Assembly: GCA_963753165.1 (NCBI GenBank)
Contig: CAVWBP010000031.1
Coordinates: 1 to 64,000 of the forward strand
From: JAKLQR01 sp963753165
GTDB lineage: Bacteria > Nitrospirota > Thermodesulfovibrionia > Thermodesulfovibrionales > SM23-35
Direction: 5' to 3'
DNA length: 64,000 nucleotides
Shown: positions 1 through 8,604 of the stretch, piece after piece
How the letters are laid out: each line of letters begins with the position of its first letter
Numbering within the stretch: position 1 is the stretch's first letter
Translations under genes and position numbers: made by a program
Notes under the pieces: generated by a model
Told to the model about the DNA's origin: nothing
Seen by the model: the letters and a program-made list of their open reading frames with translations, nothing else
Database searches by the model: none

Positions 1-138
1 GCACCCTGCCTAAACATAAAACTGTGAAACCATCAGATTGACTCTCTACGACTCGTGGTCACTCAATGTCCCCAAACATCCGAAAAAAAGAGAACGTACC
101 AACATTCAGAGTCGAACTGAACACCATTCCGAGGACTC

Positions 139-163
139 ACGAATCTACTGTATGAAGATTCGT
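139..163. repeat. Perfect 8-bp inverted repeat at edge of tRNA fragment
   Basis: ACGAATCT (139-146) and AGATTCGT (156-163) are perfect reverse complements separated by 9 bases. The right arm runs through the anticodon CGT of the tRNA-Thr remnant. The left arm lies in sequence that has no tRNA 5' half. Inverted repeats that straddle an anticodon loop are typical of tyrosine-recombinase crossover sites, so this may be the core of an attachment site. That role is inferred; no integrase gene is visible in the window. Confidence 0.5.
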
Positions 164-203
164 AATCACTAGGTCGTCGGTTCAAATCCGACCGTTGGCT
201 CCA
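157..203 (+). pseudogene. 3' fragment of tRNA-Thr(CGT), possible att remnant
   Basis: This stretch has an anticodon loop TTCGTAA (159-165, anticodon CGT), a perfect T arm (GTCGG, TTCAAAT loop, CCGAC), the 3' acceptor strand CGTTGGC, the discriminator T and CCA (201-203). The matching 5' acceptor strand GCCAACG and the D arm are absent from the 156 bases to the left, and the 5' anticodon strand does not pair. It is therefore only the 3' part of a threonine tRNA, the part usually duplicated at the end of an integrated element. A chimeric contig join would give the same picture. Confidence 0.65.
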
Positions 204-692
204 TTCTTTCCCAGGTGCCAGAACCTCCCAACACAATCAGTCGAGTGAAGCCCTCCGTTTCCCTTCCCAGGGGATTGACAACCGAATGGGACAGGCGGAT
301 GCTCTCGCAAACGACAATATCGATGTCGTGCGTGCTCTGTGAGAGATAGTCTCATTGTCGTGCGGCTGAACGAAATCGCCCTCTCCGAAGGAGGGCTCGA
401 TGGAGGTGTCTCATGAGGAGCGGTGTCGGAGCCGTGTTGGCGGGCGTGCGGCGGGCACCGTCGTGGTGGCGGCGCCGGCGGTTTCGATTGATCAACAACA
501 GGTGCGGGAGGTCTAGGAGGAAGCGCGGGCTGCTGTGGGGAATGCGGCCGATGGTGTCGATGGATGCCGGAAATGGATTCCGAAATGTCGTCGTGAAGTG
601 CGGTGAGACCAGGGCGGCTCGGCATCGCTCGGGTCATCGTGCGGTCAGTGGCTTCTCAACGATTTTCTCGGCGGACAAGAGGGAGGCGCGCG
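204..692. other. GC-rich stretch without a recognisable gene
   Basis: No reading frame here resembles a protein I recognise. Long frames on both strands (for example minus 182-637) have low-complexity Pro/Arg-rich translations typical of non-coding GC-rich DNA. The composition is clearly more GC-rich than the DNA after 2.6 kb. Confidence 0.4.
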
Positions 693-1037
693 ATGCGAAG
701 CAGAAAATTGTGTGTCTTCATGTGCGTCGGGCTGGTGTGGTTGTTCTGTGGTGCGGCCGAAGGGAAGGATGAATCCGGGGTCACGACGGTCGTGGTCAAC
801 TGCAAAACGGGGGGCAGCATCAACGAGGCTCTGAAGGTCAGCGCGAACGAGCTGGTCATCGAGATCCGGGGCATGTGCAGGGAGAACGTGACCGTGAGCC
901 GGGATTGGGTCACGCTTCGTGGCGGTAATTCGAAGAAAGACGGCATCGAATCGCAGTTGGAGGACCCCTTTGTTGGCGGCCTCAGGCCGGCCGTGGTCGC
1001 ATGGCCCTTCGTGCCGACCGCGGAGCAGGTGGCGTAG
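693..1037 (+). pseudogene. Truncated secreted protein, beta-helix-like N-terminus
   Basis: Starting at ATG 693 behind a GGGAGG-type ribosome site, the product opens with a clear signal peptide (MRSRKLCVFMCVGLVWLFCG, then AAEGKDE). The mature part contains VNCKTGGSINEAL and VTLRGGNSKKDGI, which resemble the first coils of right-handed parallel beta-helix proteins. Similarity fades near position 1000, where sequence belonging to a convergent gene on the other strand begins. The product is about 100 residues against several hundred for such proteins. It appears truncated at the 3' end; the family call is tentative. Confidence 0.45.
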
Positions 1038-1888
1038 TGGGCGATCAGAGCCTGATCCTCCGCCGACAGCTGCTTCTCGAAATCCCGTACCGGTGGCGGC
1101 AATTGACCCGGTGAACCTCGCCGCATGCGAATCACCGCCTGCAGCGATGAACTGCGCAGGTACCGTGCTTCCTCGTCCGTTTCCGCAGCACAGATGTTGA
1201 AGCCGAGCATCACATAGGGTGCCGCCAGATACTCGGATGGCTTGAAGGTGCTGCGATAGATCTCGATCGCCTGCATCATGGCGGCCGGCGCGAAGTGGGA
1301 GGCAAACGCATAGGGCAGTCCTAAAGCCGCGGCAAGCTGAGCGCCGTACAGGCTCGAACCGAGGATCCAGATCGGAACGTTGGAGCCCTCACCGGGCACG
1401 GCATGCACCCGTTGCCCCTGCTGGGGTTCGCCCAGATAGGCCATCAGTTCCATCACATCCCGCGGGAAGGCGTCGATGTCGCTGTGGAGATTGCGTCGCA
1501 GCGCATGGGCGGTGATCTGATCGGTGCCGGGCGCCCTGCCAAGTCCCAGATCGATACGGCCCGGATACAGGGCTTCCAGTGTGCCGAACTGCTCGGCGAT
1601 GATCAGTGGGGCGTGGTTCGGCAGCATGACGCCACCCGCGCCGATGCGAATGCTCGAAGTGCCCTCGGCGACATAGCCGATCGCCACGGCCGTGGCGGAA
1701 CTCGCGATGCCCGGCATGTTGTGATGTTCGGCCAGCCAGAAGCGGTGAAAGCCGCACCGTTCGACATGGCGGGCCAGATCGCGGCTGTTGTTGAGCGCCC
1801 GGGTGGCCGTGCTGCCTTCGGTGATGGGGGCCAGATCGAGCACGCTCAGTCGCGGCAACCGGACCGGTGCATCCGCTGTGCTCGTCAC
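1000..1888 (-). pseudogene. LLM-class flavin-dependent oxidoreductase, C-terminus lost
   Basis: The first ~290 residues match the bacterial luciferase-like (MsnO8-type) oxidoreductases: LSVLDLAPI near the N-terminus, FWLAEHHNMPGIASSATAV, PGRIDLGLGRAPGTD and IWILGSSLYGAQLAA. These enzymes use reduced flavin, often F420 or FMNH2. The start is GTG at 1888, overlapping the stop of an upstream GST-like fragment (GTGA). After the CSAVGT motif, about codon 295, the sequence no longer matches. The frame stays open by chance to 656 through DNA that belongs to the beta-helix gene on the plus strand. The last ~40 residues of the family are missing. Confidence 0.65.
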
Positions 1889-2103
1889 TTGAAGGCGTCC
1901 CGGCCGGTCACATCCCCATGAAAGCGGCTGAGATGCTTCAGGTCGAAGAAGTCCTGCCCGACGTTTCTGGCAAAGCCCAGCAATATCGCCAACGTCATGT
2001 CTGCCACGCAGTAGCGCGGGCCCAGCAGAAACTGATTCTGCGCAAGGTGCTGTTGGTGTACAGATGCATGGCGTCCGTACCAGATGGCGATTGCGGGTGC
2101 CAT
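1885..2103 (-). pseudogene. Glutathione S-transferase C-terminal fragment
   Basis: The frame encodes LAQNQFLLGPRYCVADMTLA followed by ILLGFARNVGQDFFDLKHLS and RFHGDV. This is the pattern of the GST C-terminal helical domain: a conserved VAD helix and the loop before the last helices. The thioredoxin-like N-terminal domain is absent. Residues before roughly 2060 do not look like GST, and a divergent gene begins at 2135. It probably formed a translationally coupled pair with the downstream oxidoreductase fragment in the source genome. Confidence 0.5.
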
Positions 2104-2134
2104 GATACTATGCCGGCAAATTGGAGGACGAGCG

Positions 2135-2512
2135 ATGAGCGAACTGATCAGCCGTGAGATTCACCTGATTTCGCGCCCGGATGGTCTGCCGGTGCCGGAC
2201 AACTTCAAGCTGGTCGAGAGAACTCTGGCCCCTGCGGATACGGATATTGTGGTGAGAAATCTCTACATGTCGGTCGATCCTGCGATGCGGCCGGCATTGT
2301 CGAATGGTCAGACGAAGCTCGATGAGCCGATGCCGGGCGGGGCCATCGGCGAGATCATCCGCAGTGCTTCCAGGGACTTTCCCGTGGGTGCTCACGTCAT
2401 CCACCGGTCCGGATTCCGTGAGTATCACCTCTCAAACGGCAAGGATCTGAGTGTCATCAGGCCGCAAGGTGAGCCGATTTCGACCCACCTGCACATTCTC
2501 GGTGCCGACACT
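2135..2512 (+). pseudogene. NADP-dependent medium-chain reductase, N-terminal fragment
   Basis: The start ATG 2135 has a good site (GGAGGA, 7 bases upstream). The product begins MSELISREIHLISRPDG and carries VRNLYMSVDPAMRPALSN, the hallmark of the prostaglandin-reductase/CurA branch of zinc-independent medium-chain dehydrogenases. About 125 residues are recognisable out of about 335. The match ends near 2512 (..THLHILG), just before the non-coding flank of the IS110 element, so the nucleotide-binding domain is lost. The break probably marks a rearrangement or a join. Confidence 0.6.
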
Positions 2513-2835
2513 CTTTGCCATTACCGTTTTTTCTTTGAATTTCTCGGCTGCAGTCTTCACTGTGCCATACACCCATCGGGATCGAGGCCACACATAGAGA
2601 ACATTCCCTAAAGAGGGCCCTTCCGCTTTATATCGCGGACCAGAAAACCTTCGGCTCCGTACCGGGTCCACTTGTTATTTACAATTCCCATGGTTCTTAC
2701 ACCAGTCCTAAGATGGCTCCCGGCCCGGGCAGTAAAGATGCCGGTAACTCTTCTATTGCTGTGTGCGGCAGTTTCCAATCAAAGCGGTGGTTCAATACCA
2801 GTAGGTGAACCAGGTTCGCTGCCGCACACAGTCCT
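2513..2835. other. Non-coding flank downstream of IS110 transposase
   Basis: There is no convincing coding sequence in these 323 bases. The minus-strand frame 2432-2671 is not recognisable. A 12-bp perfect inverted repeat lies at 2760-2771/2819-2830. The stretch is 3' of the transposase stop, the side where IS1111-type members of the IS110 family carry their long non-coding end and guide RNA. It may therefore include that RNA. No element terminus could be fixed by eye. Confidence 0.35.
2760..2830. repeat. 12-bp inverted repeat next to IS110 transposase
   Basis: TGTGTGCGGCAG (2760-2771) and CTGCCGCACACA (2819-2830) are perfect reverse complements 47 bases apart. They end 5 bases before the transposase stop codon (2836-2838, minus strand). 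The arms could form a stem-loop in RNA, or be subterminal repeats of the insertion sequence. Confidence 0.55.
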
Positions 2836-3855
2836 TCATGCAAAAGTCTTTTCAGGCATGAATGGAACTTTGTCCCTCATGATGTGATACGCCGCCCTCG
2901 ACAACTTGTGCGCAAGCGCACTGTATGCAATCGGTGCGTTTGTTCGCCTCCGCTTCCGATCATAATAGGCCCTCGCTTCAGAGTCAAATCTACGAGCAAA
3001 CTCTGCCGCCTCCGCATACGCCCACGACAAATATTTGTTTCCATTTTTCCTATTGCCATTTCCCTTCTTCTTGTCATTGCTGAATCGCCCGGCGGGAACT
3101 TTTCTGCAGTAAGACACATAGTTGCCCACTTTCACAAAACGCTTGACTGGGCCCGTCTCCATCATGATCGTCAATGCCAGAACCCTTCCAACTCCCGGCA
3201 TGCTTAAAAGAAGATCGTAGGGCTTCCTGAGTTTTACCCTCTTTTCCACCACGACTTCGATTGCCCTGATCTGTTTAGTGAGCGAGTCAATCGCATCCTT
3301 ACTAACTTTGCCGGCAAGAGAGATATCGTCGTTGCCCGCCAATAGCGGTGTTACCCGATCCTCCTTCAATGCCTTCAGAGCACTCGTCTTCATCTTTGCC
3401 CCCACATTCCTCGCAAGAATGTTCTGAAGACTTACGATGAGCGATGTCCTCAACCGCACCAAATGCGCTCGCTTCCTTAGAAGGTCTCGGAGAGGTCTTT
3501 GCTCCTTTGGATAGATATAGCCTTCAGGCAGTATCTTCAATCTCAGCATTTCCGCAAGCCAGAAGGCGTCATCTTCGTCGTCGCCGTGCTTGAGCCCCGA
3601 GTACTGCTGGATCTTGCAGGGATTGGCTAAATGCAGCCGGTAGCCCTCCTCCATGAGAAGATCTACTAGCCAATACCAGTTGTACGTCGACTCCACCGTT
3701 ATCCCCACGATGTCAGTTTTAAATGGTTGCAGTGTCTCCCTGATCATTTCAGGTTCGTTCCGAAGCCTTCTCTTAAATGTCCTCTTGCCATTCTCATCCA
3801 CAATCCCCAAATACGAGTTGCTTGAATGGAGATCAAAAGCTGCGTACAATTTCAT
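2836..3855 (-). CDS. IS110-family transposase (DEDD recombinase)
   Basis: The 339-residue protein has the two-domain layout of IS110/IS1111 transposases. An N-terminal RuvC-like DEDD domain shows AAFDLHSSNSYLG with the first Asp, VESTYNWYWLVD with the Glu, and KHGDDEDDAFWLAEML with the Asp pair. It is followed by a coiled middle section and a C-terminal domain with LLSMPGVGRVLALTIMMETG and VPAGRFSNDKKKGNGNRKNG. Length is normal and the frame is intact, so it may be active. These enzymes move DNA guided by a bridge RNA from the element's own non-coding end. The flank beyond its 3' end (2513-2835) is the longer non-coding side, which suits the IS1111 subgroup. Confidence 0.88.
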   Translation of the reverse strand: MKLYAAFDLHSSNSYLGIVDENGKRTFKRRLRNEPEMIRETLQPFKTDIVGITVESTYNWYWLVDLLMEEGYRLHLANPCKIQQYSGLKHGDDEDDAFWLAEMLRLKILPEGYIYPKEQRPLRDLLRKRAHLVRLRTSLIVSLQNILARNVGAKMKTSALKALKEDRVTPLLAGNDDISLAGKVSKDAIDSLTKQIRAIEVVVEKRVKLRKPYDLLLSMPGVGRVLALTIMMETGPVKRFVKVGNYVSYCRKVPAGRFSNDKKKGNGNRKNGNKYLSWAYAEAAEFARRFDSEARAYYDRKRRRTNAPIAYSALAHKLSRAAYHIMRDKVPFMPEKTFA

Positions 3856-3989
3856 AAGGCACCTCCCTAAAGGTTAAGATTAGCGTCTTCCCTTGAGCAT
3901 ACCGTAAACCGTTATGCTCGGGAGGTGTCCTCTATATGATTATCAAAGGGGAAGACTGGAGTATCTATCCTAACCAAAACTACCGTAAC

Positions 3990-5672
3990 CGATAGATGGA
4001 CTCCCGGGGTGACAGGGGTGACACGCAGGGGAAGCCATATGACAATGAACACGGGAGACCCCTTCCGATGTCCCGAAAATATCGGGACAACTGCTGGATA
4101 TAAGGAAACGAAATTCCATCGGGTCGGCAGGGGAGTCGGAGTTGCTCATAGTACCGCTAGTATCTCAAAGACAACATAACTTTGAGAGAGGGAAGGGGCA
4201 ATACTTTTATCATGTTTTCGACGAAGGAAAGGAAAGGAGATTGCGGTAATGCTAAGAACTCCTGAAATGATTCGGGAACTTCGGAGAAAACTATACCAGA
4301 AAGCCAAGCAGGAAAAGGAGTATCGATTCTATCTTCTCTATGACAAGGTGTACAGGCAGGACATCCTGAGCCATGCCTACTGCATTGTCAAAGCAAACAA
4401 GGGAGCGCCGGGAGTGGACGGTGAGACCTTTGAGAGAATAGGAGACAGAGAAGGCGGAGTCGAGGGATATCTTGAGGAGATTGCCGGAGAACTGAGGCGA
4501 AAGGAATACAGGCCGAAACCTGTGCGGAGGGTCTATATACCGAAGCCCAATGGAAGTAAGCGCCCGCTTGGGATACCGGTGATCAAAGACAGAGTAGTAC
4601 AGATGGCAGTGAAAATGGTGATAGAGCCTATATTCGAGGCAGATTTCCAGGATAACTCATATGGATTCAGACCGAAGCGAAACGCCCATCAGGCGATGGA
4701 GGATGTCAGACAGCAACTCCTAAAAGGCAAAGACGGATGTTATCGATGCCGACATCTCTAAGTACTTCGATGCCATACCTCACGACAAACTGCTGCAACA
4801 GGTGGCAAAACGCATCGTGGATAAGAATATACTGAAGCTGATAAAGATGTGGCTTAGAGCACCGATAGTAGAAGAGCGTGAAGATGGCAAGAAAGAATAT
4901 AAGGGGAATGATAGGGGGACACCACAGGGCGGTGTAATCTCGCCGCTTCTTGCCAATATCTATTTGAACGTGCTTGATACGTTGTGGAAGATCAAGAAAG
5001 TACAGGAGCAATTAGGGGCACGACTCGTCCGATACGCAGATGATTGTGTGGTGTTATGCAATGGCAACGCCGAACGAATACTGAAGGGAGTGAAGACCGT
5101 ACTGAACGGCCTCGGATTGACCCTGAATGAAGAGAAGACGACTATTGTGGATGCACGGCAGGATAGTTTTAACTTCCTGGGGTTTACTATTGCAGTGAAA
5201 AAAGGACAGAGAAGCGGACGACCATTTCCCCTCACAATCCCGTCAAAGAAGGCGATGAAGCATATACGATCAGAGATTAAACAACTAACCACAGAGCGGT
5301 ACAGTGCGACACCGACCGAGGTAGTGATCCAGAGGGTGAATAAAGTCGTCAGAGGGTGGGTAGGCTATTTTCACTATGGCAACTGCGCAAATGCGTTATC
5401 GAATTTGAAAAAGTATCTGGTATGGCGGATACGGATATACCTGCGCCGGAAACATCATTTCAACGGTTATGGGTATAAGGCATTCCCCGATGATTACTAT
5501 TACCAGACCTTAGGTTTATATAATATCCCAAGAACTGCTCCATGGACTCAACCTGTGAAAGCTGCTGGAGGAAGATAATCGGTAAGCCGTGTGCGGGAAA
5601 ACTGCATGCACGGAATTGATGAGGGGGAACTGGAGATAGGTCCTTCGGATACTACGCCAGTTCTCTACTCTA
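3990..5672 (+). mobile_element. Group II intron (boundaries approximate)
   Basis: A structured 5' region (about 3990-4248) precedes an intron-encoded protein frame (4249-5578). The 3' end carries a recognisable domain V at about 5584-5617: AGC triad at 5585-5587, a stem from CCGTGTGCGGG, an AAAA loop, and the returning CTGCATGCACGG. Domain VI follows, with GAACTGG and CCAGTTC arms (about 5625-5665) and an end in CTACTCTAC. The 5' part includes the conserved-looking string GGAGTCGGAGTTGCTCATAG near 4133-4152. The exact 5' end (expected GTGYG) could not be fixed. It lies beside an insertion sequence and is not in a gene. Confidence 0.75.
4249..5578 (+). pseudogene. ltrA: Group II intron reverse transcriptase/maturase, frameshifted
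   Basis: The first frame (4249-4761) encodes the RT N-terminus: ANKGAPGVDG, RRVYIPKPNGSKRPLGIP and NSYGFRPKRNAHQAM. The continuation lies in the +1 frame: TDVIDADISKYFDAIPHDKL, RGTPQGGVISPLLANIYL, LVRYADDCVVLC (catalytic YADD), then the maturase X domain (GWVGYFHYGNCANALSNLKK). The frames are joined by one extra base near 4726-4732, just after LLKGK. No HNH endonuclease domain is evident. All catalytic motifs survive, so a single correction would restore a protein of about 443 residues. Splicing in trans by a related maturase is possible. Confidence 0.85.
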
Positions 5673-5856
5673 CTGTTATGTGCAGCCAAAGGAAGGGTAG
5701 CTTTCAATGAGAAAAGGGGTGATTTTCAGTGAGGGTCTATATTCATCACGCTACATATAAATAAAGCGAGGCAGAGAAAAGATCTCTGTGAATTTACTTA
5801 CCCGCAACGGTCTCAAAATTCTCCTATTACACAACAAGGATTAATTGAGTGGCACC

Positions 5857-6486
5857 TTACCCTACAACATCAAGGTTTCTCACCCTGAATCCCACCCCTA
5901 ATTTCCCGGCAGTTCTTTTGCACTGTTCTATGTCTATGCCCTTGGCGGCGACAACGGTCACAGAGACATCGGGGATCACGTTCTTTGCTTCCCTGATGAA
6001 ATTCAGGACTTCGTGGTATGCATTTTCGAATTCAGGTTTGCAGATCCTGTTGTAGGTCTCCTCGTCCTGTGCATCAAGGCTTATCGAGATGCGGTCGACT
6101 ATGCCCCGAAGTTCGGGGAGAATATTTCTCTTATGGATAAGATTTCCGTGTCCGTTTGTGTTGACCCTGACTTTTCCTCCGTGTTGTTTTATCCACCGGG
6201 CAACATTCTTGATCAGGTCGAGTCTGAGCATCGGTTCACCATACCCGCAGAACACAATCTCCTGGTATCGTGCAGGATCGCCTATTGCCTGAATCACTTC
6301 TTCTTCAGTCGGTTCGTGCGAAAGGCGCAGATTGTGCCCCTTCACGTAATCTGACTGGAACCGTATGCAGAACGCGCATCTGTTGGTGCATCTGTTGGTG
6401 ATATTCAGATAAAGGCTGTCTCTGATTTTATATGCAATCTCTCCCGTTTCCCGGCATTTCACCGATGTGGAAAAGACGTCTTGCAT
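5857..6486 (-). CDS. Radical SAM protein, TatD-associated family
   Basis: The protein has a CTNRCAFC (CX3CX2C) cluster motif at about residues 33-40. FCGYGEPMLR matches the GGE-like SAM-binding element, and VNTNGHGN and ISISLDAQDEETY are typical of the TIM-barrel core. At 209 residues it matches the short radical SAM family known for sitting beside tatD; its substrate is unknown. The frame opens inside the 3' end of tatD, overlapping it by 59 bases, so the true start may be a little later, just before ETGEIAYKIRDSLYLN. It is co-transcribed with tatD and apgM on the minus strand. Confidence 0.8.
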   Translation of the reverse strand: MQDVFSTSVKCRETGEIAYKIRDSLYLNITNRCTNRCAFCIRFQSDYVKGHNLRLSHEPTEEEVIQAIGDPARYQEIVFCGYGEPMLRLDLIKNVARWIKQHGGKVRVNTNGHGNLIHKRNILPELRGIVDRISISLDAQDEETYNRICKPEFENAYHEVLNFIREAKNVIPDVSVTVVAAKGIDIEQCKRTAGKLGVGFRVRNLDVVG

Positions 6487-7352
6487 TCAGCGTGGTAATG
6501 CGCGCAATATCTTCCAGGGTGACATTTCTGATCTTTGCGATCGCCTGTGCGGTGTGCACAATATATGCAGGTTCGTTCCTCCGCCCCCTGAAAGGCTCCG
6601 GAGTCAGGTATGGCGCGTCGGTTTCTATGAGAAGATATTCGTCCGGGATAGACTTTGCGACCTCCTGCAGTGTGAGGGATTTCCTGAAGGTCACCGGCCC
6701 TGCGATCGAAATGTGGAAACCCATTGCAATGACTCTTTTTGCCATTTCGAGGTCTCCGGAAAAGCAGTGGAACACCCCTGTCCTTACCCCCGTTTCTTCT
6801 ACAATATCAAGGGTGTCCTTTTGTGCCTCCCTGCTGTGGATAATGACGGGAAGATTCATCTCTTTCGCCAAGAGAAGCTGTTTCCTGAATACTTCCCGCT
6901 GGATGTCTCTCGGAGAATTATCGTAATGATAGTCGAGACCGATCTCTCCAATGGCAACAACCTTACCCCCCCCAATCCCCCCCTTACCAAGGGGGGGACT
7001 AAGGGAAGGCATCTCCTTGCCAAGGGGAAGGATATGCCCTGGTAAGTGCATAATATCGGGATGTTGCCCATCCCTTTATCTTCTCAAATATTTCTTCGGT
7101 AAAATCCTTTGCATCGTGAGGATGGAAACCGACAGACGAATAAATAAAATCGTATTTCTCTGAAAGCTCAAGCCCGCCGATATTCCCTGCCATATCAGAG
7201 CCGATAGTGATGAGCGCTGCAATCCCGGCATCTTTTGCCCGCCGGATAACAGCTTCCCTGTCAGGATTAAACGCGTCCATTTCGAGATGACAGTGGGTAT
7301 CGATGAGGCTGACAGGCGTTTTTCGTGAAGCGTAAGACGTTTTATTTTCCAA
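6428..7352 (-). pseudogene. tatD: TatD-family metal-dependent hydrolase, interrupted by a repeat and frameshift
   Basis: The N-terminal frame has LIDTHCHLEM (HxH metal site) and SSVGFHPHDAKDF. The C-terminal frame has VVAIGEIGLDYHYD, LPVIIHSREAQKD, GVFHCFSGD and LIETDAPYLTPEPFRG. Together these cover the full TatD DNase-like TIM barrel of about 255 residues. Between IKGWA and KVVAIGE lies about 100 bp of palindromic, G/C-run-rich repeat (about 6962-7062) that adds around 25-30 codons, and the frame changes inside it. If a homopolymer base is wrong, the repeat would be read in frame. The first 15 codons come from another intergenic repeat. All other motifs are intact. Confidence 0.8.
6962..7062. 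repeat. Palindromic repeat inserted inside tatD
   Basis: The core consists of C7/C8 runs, TTACCAA and a G7 run (6963-6998), which fold into a hairpin of CCCCCCTT and AAGGGGGG arms. A second hairpin follows, CCTTGCCAAGGGG-like (about 7014-7026). Similar CTCCC/GGGAG hairpins occur in an intergenic region at 46229-46270, so this belongs to a dispersed intergenic repeat family. Its presence within a conserved domain resembles the protein-coding palindromic elements known from Rickettsia. Confidence 0.6.
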
Positions 7353-7386
7353 CTATTTACTCTTCACGGTTCACGCTTTACGGTTT
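7325..7386. repeat. Intergenic repeat between apgM and tatD
   Basis: CGTGAAGCGTAAGACG (7324-7339) and CTTCACGGTTCACGCTTTACGG (about 7362-7383) are related in inverted orientation, built from repeated CGTGAA/CGTAAA units. The first codons of the tatD frame fall in it, so the true tatD start may be the codon just before LIDTHCH. Confidence 0.45.
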
Positions 7387-8595
7387 TTATGCTCCAAACT
7401 TCTTGAGTCTTCCTGCGTTCGCAAGGGCCAGAGGCATGAGATTCACGGTGGGGAAGATGCCGAACTCGCCCTTCAGGCACTCCCGTTCTGTGAATGCCTG
7501 TGAGGTCTTGCCCAGCACATAGGGTGATTTGAGCATGACAGGCACAGGGTGCCAGCTGTGGCTTTTCATGACCGACGGGGTTGAATGATCACCGGTGATG
7601 ATGAGGACGTCAGGGTTCAGGGCAAGTATGTCCGGGAGAGCCCGGTCAAACTCTTCAATCTTATGGACTTTGCCGTCAAAATTCCCGTCCTCGCCATAGG
7701 AGTCAATCTTTTTGACATGCATAAAGAAAAAATCGTAGTCGTGATAATTCTTTTTCAGAAAATCGATTTCTTCCCGGATATCACCCTGCAGCGCCGGGGC
7801 TTCCATGCCGATCAATGTTGCAAGCCCCCGGTACATCGGGTATACCGCGATACAGAGAGGCTTGAGGCCATAGGCATCATTGAAATGAGGGATATCAGGG
7901 ACCTGCGCAAATCCCCTGAGCAGAACGTAATTCGCCCTGGGTTCGTTCTTTATGATTTCAGCAATATTCGATATCAGTTTCCCGGCGACTTGTGCGACCC
8001 GCTCCGCCTGTGGTGTCTCCGGAGTAACCGCTACAGGGGTTTTGCCTTCTTTCTGCGGGTCTGTATCTTTGATAGCAGCCGAGCCTCCGGGCAACGGTTC
8101 GGGGAACCTGAACACAACCGCAAATCTGTGTTCCATGCCGGGGGAGAAAATTATTTCAACGTCATCTATCTTTCTGATCTCTCTCTGCAGCCTCTCGGTA
8201 ATCTTCCTGCTTTCTTCTGTGGGAGGCCTCCCTGCCCGCCTGTCCTTTACGATGCCTTTTTCCAGAGTAGCGTAGTTCACACGGATGGCTACATCGGTTT
8301 TTTTCAATTCCACGCCGAGGCCGAGGGCTTCAAGCACCCCTCTTCCTATCTGCCACTCGACAGGGTCGTATCCGAAGAGCGACAGATGCCCTGGTCCGCT
8401 CCCCGGGGTTATTCCCTGGGCAACGGGGAGATGCAGCCCGCAGGCAGACCCTTGGGCGAGCAGGTCGAGGTTTGGCTTTTTTGCCGCATCGAGTTCGGTC
8501 CGTCCGTTGACTGGAAGTCCGCCGAGTCCGTCAAGTACGATGAGGAGAATTTTCGTACTATTTTGCTGTATCAGGTCTTTTATGAATGCTTGCAT
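7387..8595 (-). CDS. apgM: 2,3-bisphosphoglycerate-independent phosphoglycerate mutase, archaeal type
   Basis: This 402-residue enzyme of the alkaline-phosphatase superfamily interconverts 3- and 2-phosphoglycerate in glycolysis and gluconeogenesis. Seen motifs: LLIVLDGLGGLP (metal Asp), ITPGSGPGHLSLFGYDP with the phosphorylated Ser, MHVKKIDSYGEDG, and VLIITGDHSTPSVMKSHSWH with the C-terminal metal ligands. Length and motif order match ApgM rather than the longer bacterial GpmI. It is followed by tatD and the radical SAM gene on the same strand, 34 bases apart, and its own start lies 9 bases after the chemoreceptor stop. Confidence 0.9.
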   Translation of the reverse strand: MQAFIKDLIQQNSTKILLIVLDGLGGLPVNGRTELDAAKKPNLDLLAQGSACGLHLPVAQGITPGSGPGHLSLFGYDPVEWQIGRGVLEALGLGVELKKTDVAIRVNYATLEKGIVKDRRAGRPPTEESRKITERLQREIRKIDDVEIIFSPGMEHRFAVVFRFPEPLPGGSAAIKDTDPQKEGKTPVAVTPETPQAERVAQVAGKLISNIAEIIKNEPRANYVLLRGFAQVPDIPHFNDAYGLKPLCIAVYPMYRGLATLIGMEAPALQGDIREEIDFLKKNYHDYDFFFMHVKKIDSYGEDGNFDGKVHKIEEFDRALPDILALNPDVLIITGDHSTPSVMKSHSWHPVPVMLKSPYVLGKTSQAFTERECLKGEFGIFPTVNLMPLALANAGRLKKFGA

Positions 8596-8604
8596 ACCTG
8601 AATA

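Noticed and set aside
182..637. Minus-strand frame of 151 residues rich in Pro, His and Arg
   Set aside because: Low-complexity translation in GC-rich DNA with no family resemblance; it overlaps the tRNA fragment.
656..1000. C-terminal 110 residues of the LLM oxidoreductase frame
   Set aside because: The frame is open by chance; these bases code the beta-helix-like protein on the plus strand and do not match the LLM family.
2432..2671. Minus-strand frame of 79 residues near the IS110 flank
   Set aside because: It overlaps the end of the reductase fragment and shows no recognisable motif; more likely non-coding element end.
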